From the NCBI RefSeq assembly GCF_014805625.2, contig NW_023998433.1, forward strand, positions 3,423,647 through 3,487,646: DNA of 64,000 nucleotides, given 5' to 3'. The translations under genes and the position numbers were made by a program. The stretch is from Glossina fuscipes (taxonomy: Eukaryota > Arthropoda > Insecta > Diptera > Glossinidae). Positions 34,020 to 46,271 of this stretch are shown here, in pieces. Below the pieces are notes generated by a model that saw only the letters and a list, made by a program, of their open reading frames with translations, had not been told where the DNA came from and searched no databases. How positions within the stretch are numbered: the stretch's first letter is position 1; each line of letters begins with the position of its first letter.

Positions 34020-35510
34020 GATATTAAGAATGAAATGTTAGTTTAAGTACGACGTAGGTAAATCGTTCATATTAAGCGTAAGTTGCTTTAATAGACTTTA
34101 AAGAGTCTGACAATGACAATAAGTGATAGACATCATTTAGGTTTCTGCAAATAACTCTCAGCGGGTTAAGCAGCTCATAATTGTATTTATATTGGCTAAG
34201 CTTACTCAAGATAAAGTGCCTAGAGAATCGGTTAGGGCTATTAAAGTTTATCCCACGAAGTTATGCGGGCGAGTCAATAGAAAAGGAGAAACATATGAGT
34301 TGATGGCAAAGGCCATATGCTGAGTCATAATTTGCTCGAGCAGTTTATGCAAGACACTCAACTTGGCAATGCCTCTGTAGCTCTCTACAAGTTGTCTACT
34401 TCCACTTTTGCGAATAGGAATAAGGAAAGAAGCATTCCAACACAAAGGGAAAGCACCTAAATTCAAGGACTTGTTAAAAATCTTTGAGATAACATCGCAT
34501 AGCTCGCCAGCACAAGATATAAGTACACATGATGGATTTCCATCAGGTCCAGGCGCACGAATATACTTTAGAGACCTCAACCCCTCTAAAATGTCATTTT
34601 CTGAAATGACCAAATTAGGAATTGAAATCGAATTAGTTATCGGATATGAGTAGTTTACAGTTAAATCGGAGTTAGGAGTCCAAAAATGTTGTCGGATGTA
34701 TTCAGAAAAGATATATGAGGTTTCAATATCAATCGAGCACTCAGAGCCATTGAAAGGAACATGCGAGGAACTTATGAAGATTTTTCTTTTGGAATTAAGT
34801 AACTTAAAAAAGTCTTTAGGATTAGCAAGCAATGAGGACTTTATAAGCTGAAAGTATCTGCAATAATATTGGTGGTTGATGAAATTAAATCTATGCCTTG
34901 CAACTGAATAAGCGAAATAGTCGCAAGCAGAGCCAGTTCTCGAAAATTTTTTGAAAAGCTTGTTTGTTCTATTCTTGTAATATTTAATTGTCTTATTAAA
35001 CTACGAAAGACACCTGCTTCGAGGTCGGGACTGTTAGATCGGAACGGCTGCAGAAAAAGCTTGATTTAATATATTGTACAACGACAACAGTAAGCTATCA
35101 ATACTTCCATCGACATATCGACAGGTTTAGATTGCTTGGCCATTTCGCAAATGAGGGCGGCCTGTTTCTTATATGTGGTGATATCCGAATTTGGGGGAAT
35201 GTAGGAGCGAGTCACATATAAGTGTTTATTAGAAAATTTCGCCCGAATGGCGATAAATTCAACGTCGAGAGTTGGAAATTCAATTGAATAGGAGGGGACT
35301 GCCGCAGATATGGCAATTGAAACACCACCACCATTGCGATACAATCGTTCATTTTTGAAAGCCTGAAACGAATTATGGAAACGTTCCGACGAATCTAGAT
35401 CAGGCTTTAACCAAGTTTCAGTGAAGGCCAAACAGGAAAACTCCGTGCTCACTGAATTAAGCAAAGTAGAACGAATTTTTAAATTTAGGCCCCTAACAGT
35501 TTAATAAATG
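34020..35510 (-). pseudogene. CR1-like ORF2, deleted endonuclease and RT
   Basis: The start reads TVRGLNLKIRS preceded by TAA in place of the usual Gln. The endonuclease continues with FTETWLKPD, RNGGGVSIAIS and RSYIPPNSD, then is cut before the DFN motif. After the junction the linker and RT N-terminus follow (34832-34290): NPKDFFKLLNSKRK, RAPGPDGNPSCVL and SYRGIAKL. Reading jumps at about 34270 from NSYVSPF to the C-terminal FNSPNRFSRHF and NPLRVICRNLNDVYH, so no palm motifs remain. Inactive. Confidence 0.8.
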
Positions 35511-35535
35511 AGAGATAATGAGCCTAAAGAAATAT

Positions 35536-36537
35536 TTAGTTTTTTGAAGGGGAAAGAGCTACTGCATTAGTATTACAGGGTAGATCACGAGGGATAAATT
35601 CCCTAACTAGGGATCCAACCGGCCACAATGGTTTATTTAACAGCATATCCATATTTTCAATCGGAACTACAATTTTAAAAGACGAGACTGCTCTAGGTTG
35701 AGAAGGAGCCAATTTTAAAATGTTGACAGGCTTTAAATTGACAGATGGCACTTTCGCCGACAGATAACTTTTTATGTTATTCACTGTTGTATTAAGTGCC
35801 AGTGTTGACACAAATATTGCCTTTCTGGGAGGAACTGCCTTCAAGCAAATGTCATCTGTACTAGAAGCAGTAAGGTTCACGGATGGGGAGTTTTGAGTTG
35901 GGGAGAATATAGAAGGGGTAACTACACTTGCACGAGCAGCTTGTGCGACGTGCCCAGTTTGGCGACCAGCGTTTACACTCGAACAGCCAGGGGGAGAGGA
36001 CGATTTATTATTCTCGTTACTAGTTTTAGGCGATGACACCTGAGTAGATTGACTGACGCCAATGGGAGGAGATACCCTTGTCACTTCTGCATAGCTTAAA
36101 CCAGGAGGACGTCCTTACTTTTAACCTTTTTGTTACCGACCGACTCAACAATAGCAGAAACGATAACGCTCTTTGTAGACTTTGAATCGTTAACTTGCAC
36201 CAACGAATCGGACTTAGAAGAACTCAGAGGTGACGAACCACACGCTAGTGTTAATTATTTCAAATTGCTCCCACAAGGAGCCGAGATTTTCGCTCAAATC
36301 TGAGAAACAGTTCGTCGTCTCCGTGAAAACTTTGTAGAAATCTATGTACCGCTTTCTACGGTCAGGACATGACCATCGTAAGCCTTGTGAGGAATCAAGG
36401 GCTGCATCAGCAACAGGTCCGATAATACCAGCACACTTTGCATGGCAAAAAGGATCACACAGCCAACATGCGATGAATCGTTCAGATTCAGGGCCTATTT
36501 TCGCACAACATAGTGTAAATAAACAATCCATGCCCAA
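35536..36537 (-). pseudogene. CR1-like ORF1 with PHD-type zinc finger
   Basis: PHD fingers in ORF1 are known from CR1-like LINEs. Residues 3-58 of the ORF starting at 36537 show the pattern: two N-terminal Cys (LCC), CWLCDPFCHAKC (C-x2-C-x4-H-x2-C) and RWSCPDR, where the final Cys is Arg. A Ser-rich linker follows in a shifted frame (about 36220-36110). The C-terminal part, 36110-35536, has SYAEVTR, KAIFVSTLAL, SSFKIVVP and PLWPVGSLVREF. This last domain is shared with the plus-strand copy at 4736-4948. Two frame changes separate the parts, and the last PHD ligand is lost, so the protein is not produced intact. Confidence 0.75.
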
Positions 36538-36540
36538 TTA

Positions 36541-38344
36541 AAACAATAAAAGGAGCTTATGAAGACAAAAAAAGGACAAAACACTAAAAGATTCCACGGC
36601 TCAAATTTTCAGCAAATTAAAGCAAACTTCTCACTTTCGTTCCCACTATAAATATAAAGCAAAAGCAAACGAAACTGTAAACAAAGATTAGGAGAAAAAA
36701 GAGGGACTCTTTCCAAGAGCTCAAATTGTTGATTGCACAAAACCAAAATGAATTTTTTGCATAAAAGATTAATATAATTCATATAAGTTAAATTCACATT
36801 TCATTCTTTTAAAGATTTTTTTAATAGATAGACACGAATAAAGCCAAAAAGCTCAGAAATACGCTAAGAAGTTGAAATATTTCTTGCACACAATTAAAAC
36901 GCGAGTACATCACGCACGCAGAGTTGCCAAACTTTTTAATTTGATTAAATTAAAATGTTATCTTATTACATTTTATATTTAAGTTATTTAAAAATTATTT
37001 TACTCTTGCATATGCTAGCATAAACAACATTGTGTACCTGTAATAATTAAATCCAAATGTTTTTCACAACATTTCGGGATTTATATGTCCTACATTGAGT
37101 CAATTTACAATAAAGTTTCGCTATATCTTCAGACAGACTTTCAAAGTAATCATTCTTTTTTCACCATGTAGGAAATTCTAAATGACAATCTATCGAGTCT
37201 AAAATATTCATTTTGCCGAAACTATGGCATTTTGCAATATTTTATGCCCACATCTTTAGAAATTCACATTAATCAATATATTAAAATGTAGTATCTTGTC
37301 TGACGGTTTTCTTTTGTTTTTTTTTTTTTTTATTCGGCTATACTCTTCCTAGAACGTTTAAATATTGCGTAAAAAGATGATTATGGGCGGGAAACCGCAT
37401 CGCAAGTGTTTTGACTGGCAAGGACAAAAAGCAAATCAGGATCGAAAGTATTCTAAAACCAAACCATGCCACGTAGAAGTGTTCATTGTCTATCAGTGTA
37501 ATTGTCTATTATTAATGGAAGATAAAATACAAATATTTTTTAAAATTTGACATCTAAAGCCACATTTTTTGAGTTTAGGATTCCACCACTCCTTTGGTAT
37601 TCATCCGATAACCTTGAAAGTATAACTACAACTTCAAAATAAGGTTGTGTAGTGATCGTCAGTGGTTTTTTTTCAATAACTTACCACTGATCAATCAGTA
37701 TCACATTACTTGTTCTACGTACAAAATTGTGACCTATACCAATATGTATTGTAGCAGCAAGTCAGGGAAAATGAAGATTATTTTGGCAAAGCGACCACGT
37801 CCCCATTTTATACTTAAAATTTCTTTAAAAAATTTCTTTCGTATATTTTAAAACTTGTACTTTCTTATCCAAAAATTTTAATGACCACAAAGTTATATGC
37901 CACACTTTAATTTAGTCGAATATTTATAACAAAACAAAACTCTTTTTTAACTCTTAAGAACTTTATTTTCAATAAAATTACACTTTCCTGGCATCTGTGA
38001 CATAACACACTGTTTTTAAAAAAGGGTGATGGGCTTCAAAATTTGTCAAAAAATTTTATCCTAAACTCTTTCTTTTCCCCTCGACAGATTAAGTGCAAAC
38101 TTTACAGAACTCCTTGCAACGATTTGCCTCCAATTAAGCCTAAGATGTAGAAGTGAAACCGAATGTTTTTCAGGCGCATTTATCTTTCTAACATATCAAC
38201 GTTTTCTTGGTACATTACTTTTTGGATAAATTAAGTATTTCTGCGTATTACCTCACTGCCATAGTGTACATACACTCTTATACAAGCTGAAGAGCAAATA
38301 TACATATTACTTGAAAGATACGAACGAGAAAACATGGCCTCTTG
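36541..38344. other. Stretch without a supported gene
   Basis: The left part, up to about 36925, may be 5' UTR of the CR1-like copy. The rest is AT-rich with a T-run at about 37315-37332. No domain or RNA gene. Confidence 0.4.
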
Positions 38345-39120
38345 TAAGATATTTATTTATTTATTTGCACATTAAAAATAACTGCAGTCGAATTAAGCAA
38401 GGGGAAATATCTTAAAATCGATGTTAACTTAAAAAAATTTAACCAAAACTATAAAATTAGTTTGAAAACAAGAACAAAAAACACTTAAAAACACTCTAGT
38501 GGGCCAAGGTCCACCATCCTACAATTATTCATGGGACGACAAAATAAGGCGTTATATGGGAGGTAGTCGAAAAAGTTGTCCGATCTGAACTATTTCCAAT
38601 ATCGTTCCTTCTTGGGCCAAAACACGTCAGCGTATCGAATTTGATCAAAATGTCTCAACAATTATAGCCGGTAGGTTAAACACAAGAAAACAAAACGATG
38701 AGAGGGACAGACAAACCCACACACTTAGATCGATTCAGAAAATAATTTTGTAGTATAATAAAGGGTGGGTCTATCTCAAGTCCTTCTGGATATTGCATAC
38801 ATCCGCACACGCTTAATATACTATTATTTCAGAAGTTGTGAAGGATATAATAATTTAAAAATAAGAGTCTATATTATAAAACACCACCTACAAACCTATC
38901 ACGTATACATAATCGCAGGTGTTTTAGGTAGAAGATACACAACCAAAGAAAACTTGGTAAGAGTAAAAATTAATTTAAGCACGACATGAATAAGTTACAC
39001 ATATTGAGGAAGTTCTCCTGATTGTATATAAAAACTAAAGTTTTCAAATTAAATTATAGATATCGTTTAGATCTTCGCAAAGAATCCTAAGTTTGTTGAA
39101 TAACTTGTGATTATATATGC
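38345..39120 (-). mobile_element. CR1-like LINE 3'-end fragment
   Basis: The tail ATTTATTTATTTATTTGCAC (TAAA units on the minus strand, from 38350) is followed by GCAGTCGAATTAAGC (38385-38399), the 3'-end word shared with the other two minus copies. Around 38960-39120 the sequence aligns with the end of ORF2 in the 34020-34250 region (for example GTTTAGATCTTCGCAAAGAATCC). Strongly 5' truncated and diverged. Confidence 0.65.
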
Positions 39121-41983
39121 ACATGTTTTTGTAAACATGTAAAAATGAGTTTTATCGATGCTTACTGTGCGTAAGAAATGAAAAACAAAATTTTCAGCCG
39201 TTTTATAATCTTAAGATAAAATATAGAAAGGATTTTGCACACTTCGAAAAAGTTATGACGTCAGAATCTTGAATTCGATAGACGGATGAACAACGAATAA
39301 ACGTATGCAAGCCGCTTCTACTGTCAATGCTACTGAAGAATGGACGGATATGGAAACTCCATCACGAGAATAAATGCAACAATTTACTTAAAATTTTTTT
39401 TTATTTTAAATTCCAAGCCAAGTAAAAACATCATAATCGGCCACGGTCTACCGTTGAAAACGCTATATCACTCTGCAATTATTCATAAAAACACTTTTCT
39501 AAATAAAGTCCTTCAGGCAAAACAAGCTGTGCTACAAAAGTTGTTGCCTTCAAGCGAAATACAACTAATTAATTAAAGTAAAAATGCTTTCCTTTTTTCG
39601 AAACGGAAAGGATGAAGCGACGGACAACGGTTTTGCATTTTGCCGATATTGTCTAAATGTCCTCCTCATAAGCAATTAATAAAAAATAACAAAAACGCGA
39701 GGTTGCTTTTCAAAAAGACGATACTAAATTAAGATTTTTGGAAACAGGATAAAATGAAATTAAGCGCATTTTGAAGTAAAGTAGAAGTAAACTTAGTTGT
39801 GCCAATGTTCTGCACTTCGAACGCAAAAAAAAAAAAAAACACAAGTGTGTGTGAAAAGTTAAATAGCGGTCGGCTTAGTAGAGCCCGAAAGCGTTTTAAT
39901 TCAATCAGCACATTAATTAACAAATTACAAGCTAATTTGGCTCATAGAGACGGGCGAATACAATTTTCTCAAAAATGTCATAATTTCAAAGTAATTAAGT
40001 TGACTTTATCCGCTGAAATATGGATCAACAAACGGCAAAATGAACTTCACCTGGTTGCTCGATTTCGAAGCCGTCGAAGCCGTCTGGATGGATGGCAGCC
40101 AAATATTATAAAATAAATTGGAACGAAAACATGCTAAGAAGGAGGCCTAGTTTTGACTCATTATTTCATTTTGTCTAGTTGTAAAATCATGAAGTATTCA
40201 AACGATTAGAAACCAAAAATATATATTACTGCCTTAGTTATTTGTGGTTTCGCTAGAAATCATAGCTATTTTGGGTAAAAGCCACACATATCTATGGAGT
40301 TTTTAGAAGCGCTTTCGCAAATTTAAAAAACTAATTCTTGAAAAAAAATTGCAATGAATAGTCGTAAAAGTGAGAGTTAATACTACTGCATCCCATAAGC
40401 GATATATATATATTAAATAATGCGTTTTCAACAAATATTTGCCTTTTGTTTACTTTATTTCTCAGATTAATTTTTCAAACAACATTTGCGGTTGAATTTG
40501 GTATGATAATAAATTGTTGTTGTATTATTAGAAAAACTCTATTTTATAGCATTTACAAACATTTAATATTATATTTAGTTAATTTCGTTTACAATTAATA
40601 ATTCATTAAACATATGTTACAATTTATTATATATTAACAATAAAAACCACATAATAGGCAAAAGTCAAGTACAGCATACACACAACTTATAAAATATGTA
40701 TAGACATGTATCTGTATGTATACGCATTATTTACAAATTACATTTTAAAAACAGATTATTTTATTATTATTAATTTTTTCCTTTACTTTTTGCATTACAA
40801 CACGTAGAACAAATATTCTGTCCCGTCATCATCTGGTTAAATGCATTTAAACTCGCACTGATATCAGTTATGAAAACACATAAACATTATTATGAATAAA
40901 AAATACTTGCTGTATATCTCTTTTGTAGGATTATACTGATTACATCATTTATAGAATAATATAATGTCCGTTAAGTGTAGTGCAAAAGAGGAAAAATGAA
41001 AGGAAGGAAACAAGAAAGGGAAACATGTATGCCTGCGCGTATGTGTGGATGTGTATCATACTTTTAAAACTCCGGTCACCACGAGAGCGAATCCTGAATA
41101 CTCATTCTTTTAGCTAAAGAATTTAATATTTTTTTTTTTGTTTTGGTTTGCCAATGCTCCGATCACGATTCTTCAGTAACATATGTCTCCGCAACTTTTT
41201 TGTAAAAACTGATCATTACTGAAACTGGAATATTGGTTCCAAAATTGCGTAAAGAGAAAAATTGTTGCTTCTTTGTGGAGTTTTTCTTCATTAAAAACGT
41301 ATTTGTATTGCGACTCAATTAATTTTCAAATCCCATACGGAAACTATGACAATGATAGTATATTTAAGAAGCGTTTTGCCTAAATTTCTTCTCCTCTTGA
41401 ACTTTCAGTGAACAATCAACTAGCATACGAACGGACGGACAAGCGTAATTAAATCACTTCAGAATTCCTCGATTATTAGGACAATAAGCATACGATGAAA
41501 TTTCTAAATGTTTCAAATGCACAAACAAATCTAACATACTTCTGGTGTCCAAAGACGGTTGCAAAAATTTACAGACATGAATATAACGTATACAAACAAA
41601 ACCATGCACATGAACTTACATACATTATCGCACATATCTAAAAATGCTTAGAGCTGTGCAAGATTATGTTCGAAACGCGACAGAATATGCAAAAAAAAAG
41701 GAGTGAAAGGAATGAAAAGGTTTTTGTAAAATTTAACCAAAGGAATAAACGGCGTCACAAAAAAGAGAATTAAGTACATGATGCACAGAATAATATACGT
41801 ATATTGCACATAACATCTTTTTTCTTTTTTTTTTTTTTGATAATTACAAATGTAATAATTGAATGCATACATATTCATACGCATACTTAAGTAATTAACG
41901 AATCTACAAATCCTATGAAGTGTTATTATATTATAATACGCTTCACTTTTGCTTACATTTTTATAAGAAAAACAATTGGTTAT
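39121..41983. other. AT-rich stretch without a supported gene
   Basis: Includes an A-run at about 39825-39838 and a T-run at about 41823-41837. The ORF at 39799-40116 (Lys/Arg-rich) has no recognisable domain. Confidence 0.45.
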
Positions 41984-42217
41984 TTAATTAAATTTACTTT
42001 CATTATGAAACGCCAGCCGGCGTTCCTGGCCTGATCCTATTTTTATGCTGTAGCTCGAAACCATTTCATCGAAAACATCTGTACCACGGATAGTCTGATT
42101 GTAAAAAAACGTAATTTCACAAATTTGTTTCATATCACAACGATTTTTTACGCACTTATGTGAAGAAGTAAGAAGCGTTACTTTCCGAAGTAGCTTGTAT
42201 TTGTAACCTCTATCAAA
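41984..42217 (-). pseudogene. piggyBac-type transposase fragment
   Basis: An open frame of 77 codons ends at TAA 41984-41986. It contains CEITFFYNQTIRGTDVFDEM followed by VSSYSIK and, a few residues later, ERRLAFH. This matches the conserved piggyBac block: P/E-I-x-x-[FY]-YN-x-T-x-GG-V-D-x-x-D-x-M, then YS, then R-W-P. The Asp in GTDVFDE is the position of the conserved GVD motif near the third catalytic Asp of the DDD family. Conserved Gly and Trp are replaced, and the frame stops soon after. Only this C-terminal block is recognisable; no TIR or TTAA target was identified. Confidence 0.6.
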
Positions 42218-43984
42218 TCAATCCCATCCTCACTCTTATTCTTTCAATGTCTCCGCAATTTTGAAGCGACACTCCTTTACAGAAGTTATCGTTATCAGTT
42301 TTGCATACTGCAGCTTTTGTTTGAGCTGGTGTCTCAACAACCAATTTTTCCCAGATGCTTCACATATGCTTGCGACTTCAATTCAATTCACCTTGCCACA
42401 ACAGAAATGATGATTGATTGTCTTAAATTAATCAAAAGATTGCGAGTTATTAAAAAACTACACCAAAACTAGAGAAAATTGATAACTTATTATTGTTGTG
42501 TTATCATTTCAACTTCTCATAGGCTGTAAAGAAAACTGATACTGAACTGTTCAGCACTCCCTTTGAATTAATGTCATAATCATTTTAATCGGGTTTCTCA
42601 AACATAAAGCATAATGGAATGTTTTCCAAACTGTAGTTGAAACGATATCAAAAAGTGAAAGGCAAGTCATTCCGTACTCATAAAACAAGTACCGCTGTAT
42701 TTTGGGCGGATTGATCGTCCTGAAAGACAGAGTAGGTAAACAAAAAAATGATTATAATTGTTTACAGATCCCGATAATCAGTTGTTATGCTTTCAATTAG
42801 CAACACCGTACAAGAACTGTTAAAATAATATCATTATTATATCTATCGTAAGCGTGAACAAGAAGACTTGCAAAATTTGCATAATCTCGCGAAAAGGAAA
42901 ACCAAAACTAAACGCTAGATTCCTCCTTCCAAACAAAATCTTCAATTCGCAATCATGATTTCAAAGAGCAGACAAGCTGGCGCATGTAAGTCAGCAGAAT
43001 TCCTTATTCATGTGGATTAAATATAAACCTAATTCATTGAAACTCTAATGCATTTAACAAGTCGAATATATTTCTCATAAAATAGTAATTGCGAACAGTT
43101 TTCCATTTCAAATAATCCATTCTCTGAGCACCCAAAAAGTGGATGTGTAGCCCATATATATTTATACGCAAGATGAAAAATAAACAATACAAATAACGAC
43201 CTTCAAAGCCTAAAAAGACGATTATTTTATGATTACATCTGAAATCCTTCGTTTTGAGATACTTCATTCAAGGATAAGATGCACTGTGCGCTATGGGTTA
43301 TAAAGTAAATAAGAAAAAAGTGCATTTTGAAAAACCATAAACGCATCTTTTGTTTTTTTCTACCTTCAATTCGTATAGCGTAACATGAGGTTTTAGCTTA
43401 GCATCTTGTTTCATTTCCTTTCTTTTTTTTCAAGAGAATGAAACCATGCAATGACATGATTGGTAAGTAATGTTTTGACGCCTTTTTTGTCAATTTTTTG
43501 GTTGGTCGTGAGATTAGGTACGGTAGGAAGAGGACGGCAAAGGAAAAGACAAGAGGTTCTTGGAGGTTTACGTCGGATAAAAGAAAAAGAAGTTTGTGCG
43601 GTTAAGGAATGGAAAGAACAATGTTGGTTCAAAGAAAAAGAAAATTTTAAGTTTGATGTCTGTCAAGAAGGAAACATAATTAACTCAAAAATAGAAAAGA
43701 AAAGAAAAAAGTATAAAATAGAGAAAAGCAGCAAATGTAGTGAAAATGCTCCTTTAGCGATAATTTTCGGTGGAAAATCGATATTATTATTGTAGTGTGA
43801 TCGCATACCGTCATATGCATCCACTTTGAAGTGCACCTGTAGCAAAAAAAAAGAAAAACAAAAATTTTGTCGCACTTCACCTGACTGAGTATTGCATTTC
43901 GTAATGCAATACGATGCCAGGCGCCGCAATTAAACAATTATCATTTTTGTTAAGGTAAGCATAATTTAGTATAGAAATTAAGTA
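42218..43984. other. Stretch without a supported gene
   Basis: A 43-44-codon frame on the minus strand near 42230-42350 may be further transposase debris, but I cannot align it. The ORF at 43460-43795 lies in purine-rich, low-complexity sequence. Confidence 0.4.
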
Positions 43985-44058
43985 TATTATTATTATTATA
44001 ATTATTTTAATTTTAGACTAATGAATTGAATTCTTAGACTAAAAAAAGAGACATTGAG
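43985..44058 (-). repeat. LINE 3'-end fragment with (TAA)n tail, copy B
   Basis: Same sequence as copy A, inverted: the TTA-rich run, then TTTTAGACTAATGAATTGAA, TTCTTAGACTAAAAAAAGAG and ACATTGAG. It is shorter than copies A and C at its 5' side. Confidence 0.65.
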
Positions 44059-45264
44059 TATAAATAGTGCACCTTTTAATAAAGAACTCGATTGTATCAA
44101 ATCAGTTCAAAAGCGTATCAATTCGCTAAAGATACACAGGCGTTCCATCCGCCTTATGAACTTTACTAGCGAGTGCTTCATGCCTAGCTCGTCTGGCATT
44201 TATAAAGAAGCAAACAGACTTGGCGCATTGAAGCCGAGCAGCTTTGGGCTAAACTCCAACAACACTTACTTACACTTTGGGAGAGATTCATAGAGAATCT
44301 CTTCCATAAATAAATTATTGTACACGTCCAATCTTCAAACTTTCAGGCGCAAAGGAAGTCTCACAAAAATAAAAAGATTATTGAAAATGATAATTAAACT
44401 GAGAAGTTTAAACAATATGCAATTAATACTACTAAGAATAAATATGGCTAAGTAATCTTGAAAAAAGACAAAAAACTGCCGAGTGTGTCTCACGTTAATA
44501 GCAGCTGATGATTTTTAGATAAGAGAATGATTAAAGTACTTAAAGACGATTAGCATTTTGTTTGGCGTTGACGTTGTGTTGGGCATAAATTTTATAAAAT
44601 CAATCGTTTAGAACATATTGATTGGAGAAGTGGCTATTTTAATTAATTATGATTGTATGTGTTAATAATAAGAAGATTAATATACCAAAGTAATTATTGA
44701 GGGAAAAGAGCAAGTCGCAATCGATTTATGACATAGGCAAACAAACAAGGTATGAATAATCGTTGAACAACAAAACACTGTTTATTGCTTTCTCATCAAA
44801 AACTGAATGAAAACGTTTTTTTTTTTTTTTTAAGAAACTTGAAATTCGTACTGCACCGAAAGTTGAAGATAATCTGAAAAATGCACTTGATGTCATTTAA
44901 TATATAATGCTATATTTGAATCGAAAAAGTATAGATATTTCCAACTGTCGTGATTTTTACTTAAATACATTTCATCTATTTCAAAGCTAAGCGTCTTTAT
45001 GGATGCAGAAACATAAAGGGATTAAAAAAAGAAATTTCTTCTAGAGTAAATCAAAAGAATGACAAAAAAGAAAATTGTATTATGTTTTAATAAGAAAGAG
45101 AAAAACAAATTTTGTTAATAACTAACTCGTAAACAAACATGTATGAACTCAGCTTAAGTAAAGAATAATCTGAAACAAAAATAAAACAAAAATAAATTAA
45201 TTCCTAAAAACTTATAAATCCGTAACGAAACCTTTTCCTTTTTTTTTTGCTACTTTTATGCGAT
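44059..45264. other. Stretch without a supported gene
   Basis: 44080-44300 has more balanced composition than its surroundings and short open frames on both strands. I could not tie it to a family. The rest is AT-rich. Confidence 0.4.
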
Positions 45265-45547
45265 ATGGACAAGGCTGAAAAAGGCAACCTTAATCTTAAA
45301 AAGTCAGCTTTACAAAAGGAGCAGCAAGAAGATCGCAAACTACAAATGACACCTATATTGGATGAAGTTTTTTAAAACGTACGAAGAATTGTACGCCAAG
45401 TGGTTGCAAAGGAAAGTGTACAATTTAGACGACGACAACCAATGGGTTCGTAACATAGCCGATGCTGTCAAGATAAGAATGTGCCAATAAATGGAAGCTG
45501 TTAAGTTACAAAAGATTATGGAGATGCTAAATTTGACTGGCATATGA
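45265..45547 (+). pseudogene. Unidentified coding relic with one frameshift
   Basis: ATG 45265 opens 36 codons of strongly hydrophilic sequence (MDKAEKGNLNLKKSALQKEQ ...) ending ILDEVF then TAA. An extra T in the run 45368-45373 explains the stop. Reading one base later gives FKTYEELYAKWLQRKVYN, then DDDNQWVRNIADAVKIRMCQ up to TAA 45488-45490. The same frame continues open for 18 further codons, ending MLNLTGI before TGA 45545-45547. The joined sequence is helical, with heptad-like hydrophobics, and looks like a real protein of about 95 residues or a fragment of a larger one. No intron is visible, so a processed pseudogene or transposon fragment is possible. I do not recognise it. Confidence 0.45.
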
Positions 45548-46271
45548 CAATTACCTGTACTTTTTGGTTTGTAACGTCTTCGGGGTATGTTTGTATTGAA
45601 GTGCCCTATAAGCACGAAGAATCTTAGAGTTTATTTTTGGTTGGTTTAAATAAATATTTGTACTTAAAGTATTTTTATTGGTAGAGTGTTACTCTTAAAA
45701 CTTCGTGGTCTCCCACATGCTTTTTTGTCCCAAAGGTAGACCAACAGGCAAGATAATTATGCAAAATTGCCCTAAAATTAATCTAGATAACTGCTTTAAT
45801 CACAAAACGACATAGATAAACTTACTGCTACATTGGTTACATAACACTAAGTCTGATACACATACACATACTTGGTTAAGCAAAATGGGCCGTACCAACC
45901 TGGGGCCACAACACCAACGCACGAGCACAATCATGGTTACAATAGCGAACAATAGTGATACTTTAGACCTCTTTGTTAATTCACTTGCTTTTTGCATATA
46001 TATATATGTCTTAACTCATTTAACAGCTTTTATAAAAGTGTAAGGGTGTTTAAAGGTGCAATGATTTCAATAAAAATTGTTTAATCGTGTGTAAATAATG
46101 AATGTATTTTTTCTACTAGGACATTACAATATAAAATAAAACAAGGATATGAATTTTGAAAAGAAAAGACAATATCATAACCATAATTTTGAATTATTTA
46201 AATTATTTGTAAATGCTTTATTTAAAGCAAATTTTAATTTTAAATATATTTCGAAATGAGGATAGTTAAAC
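45548..46271. other. Stretch without a supported gene
   Basis: AT-rich, with no domain, RNA gene or repeat recognised. Confidence 0.4.

Larger units (their letters stand above)
33637..36540 (-). mobile_element. CR1-like LINE with PHD-finger ORF1, internally deleted
   Basis: The most complete 5' end among the CR1-like copies. ORF1 is at 36537-35536, ORF2 at about 35510-34020, and a 3' UTR with CAGTCGAATTCAG (33691-33703) leads to an AAATAAAAATAAA tail near 33640. A 5' UTR may extend to about 36925. Two deletions are visible: one removes the end of the endonuclease (junction near 35100), and another removes the RT palm and thumb (junction near 34270). It lies about 30 bp from the mariner element. 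Confidence 0.85.

Noticed and set aside
43460..43795. 111-codon plus-strand ORF rich in Lys, Arg and Glu
   Set aside because: The sequence is a purine-rich, low-complexity tract. An opposite-strand ORF of similar length overlaps, and no domain is visible.
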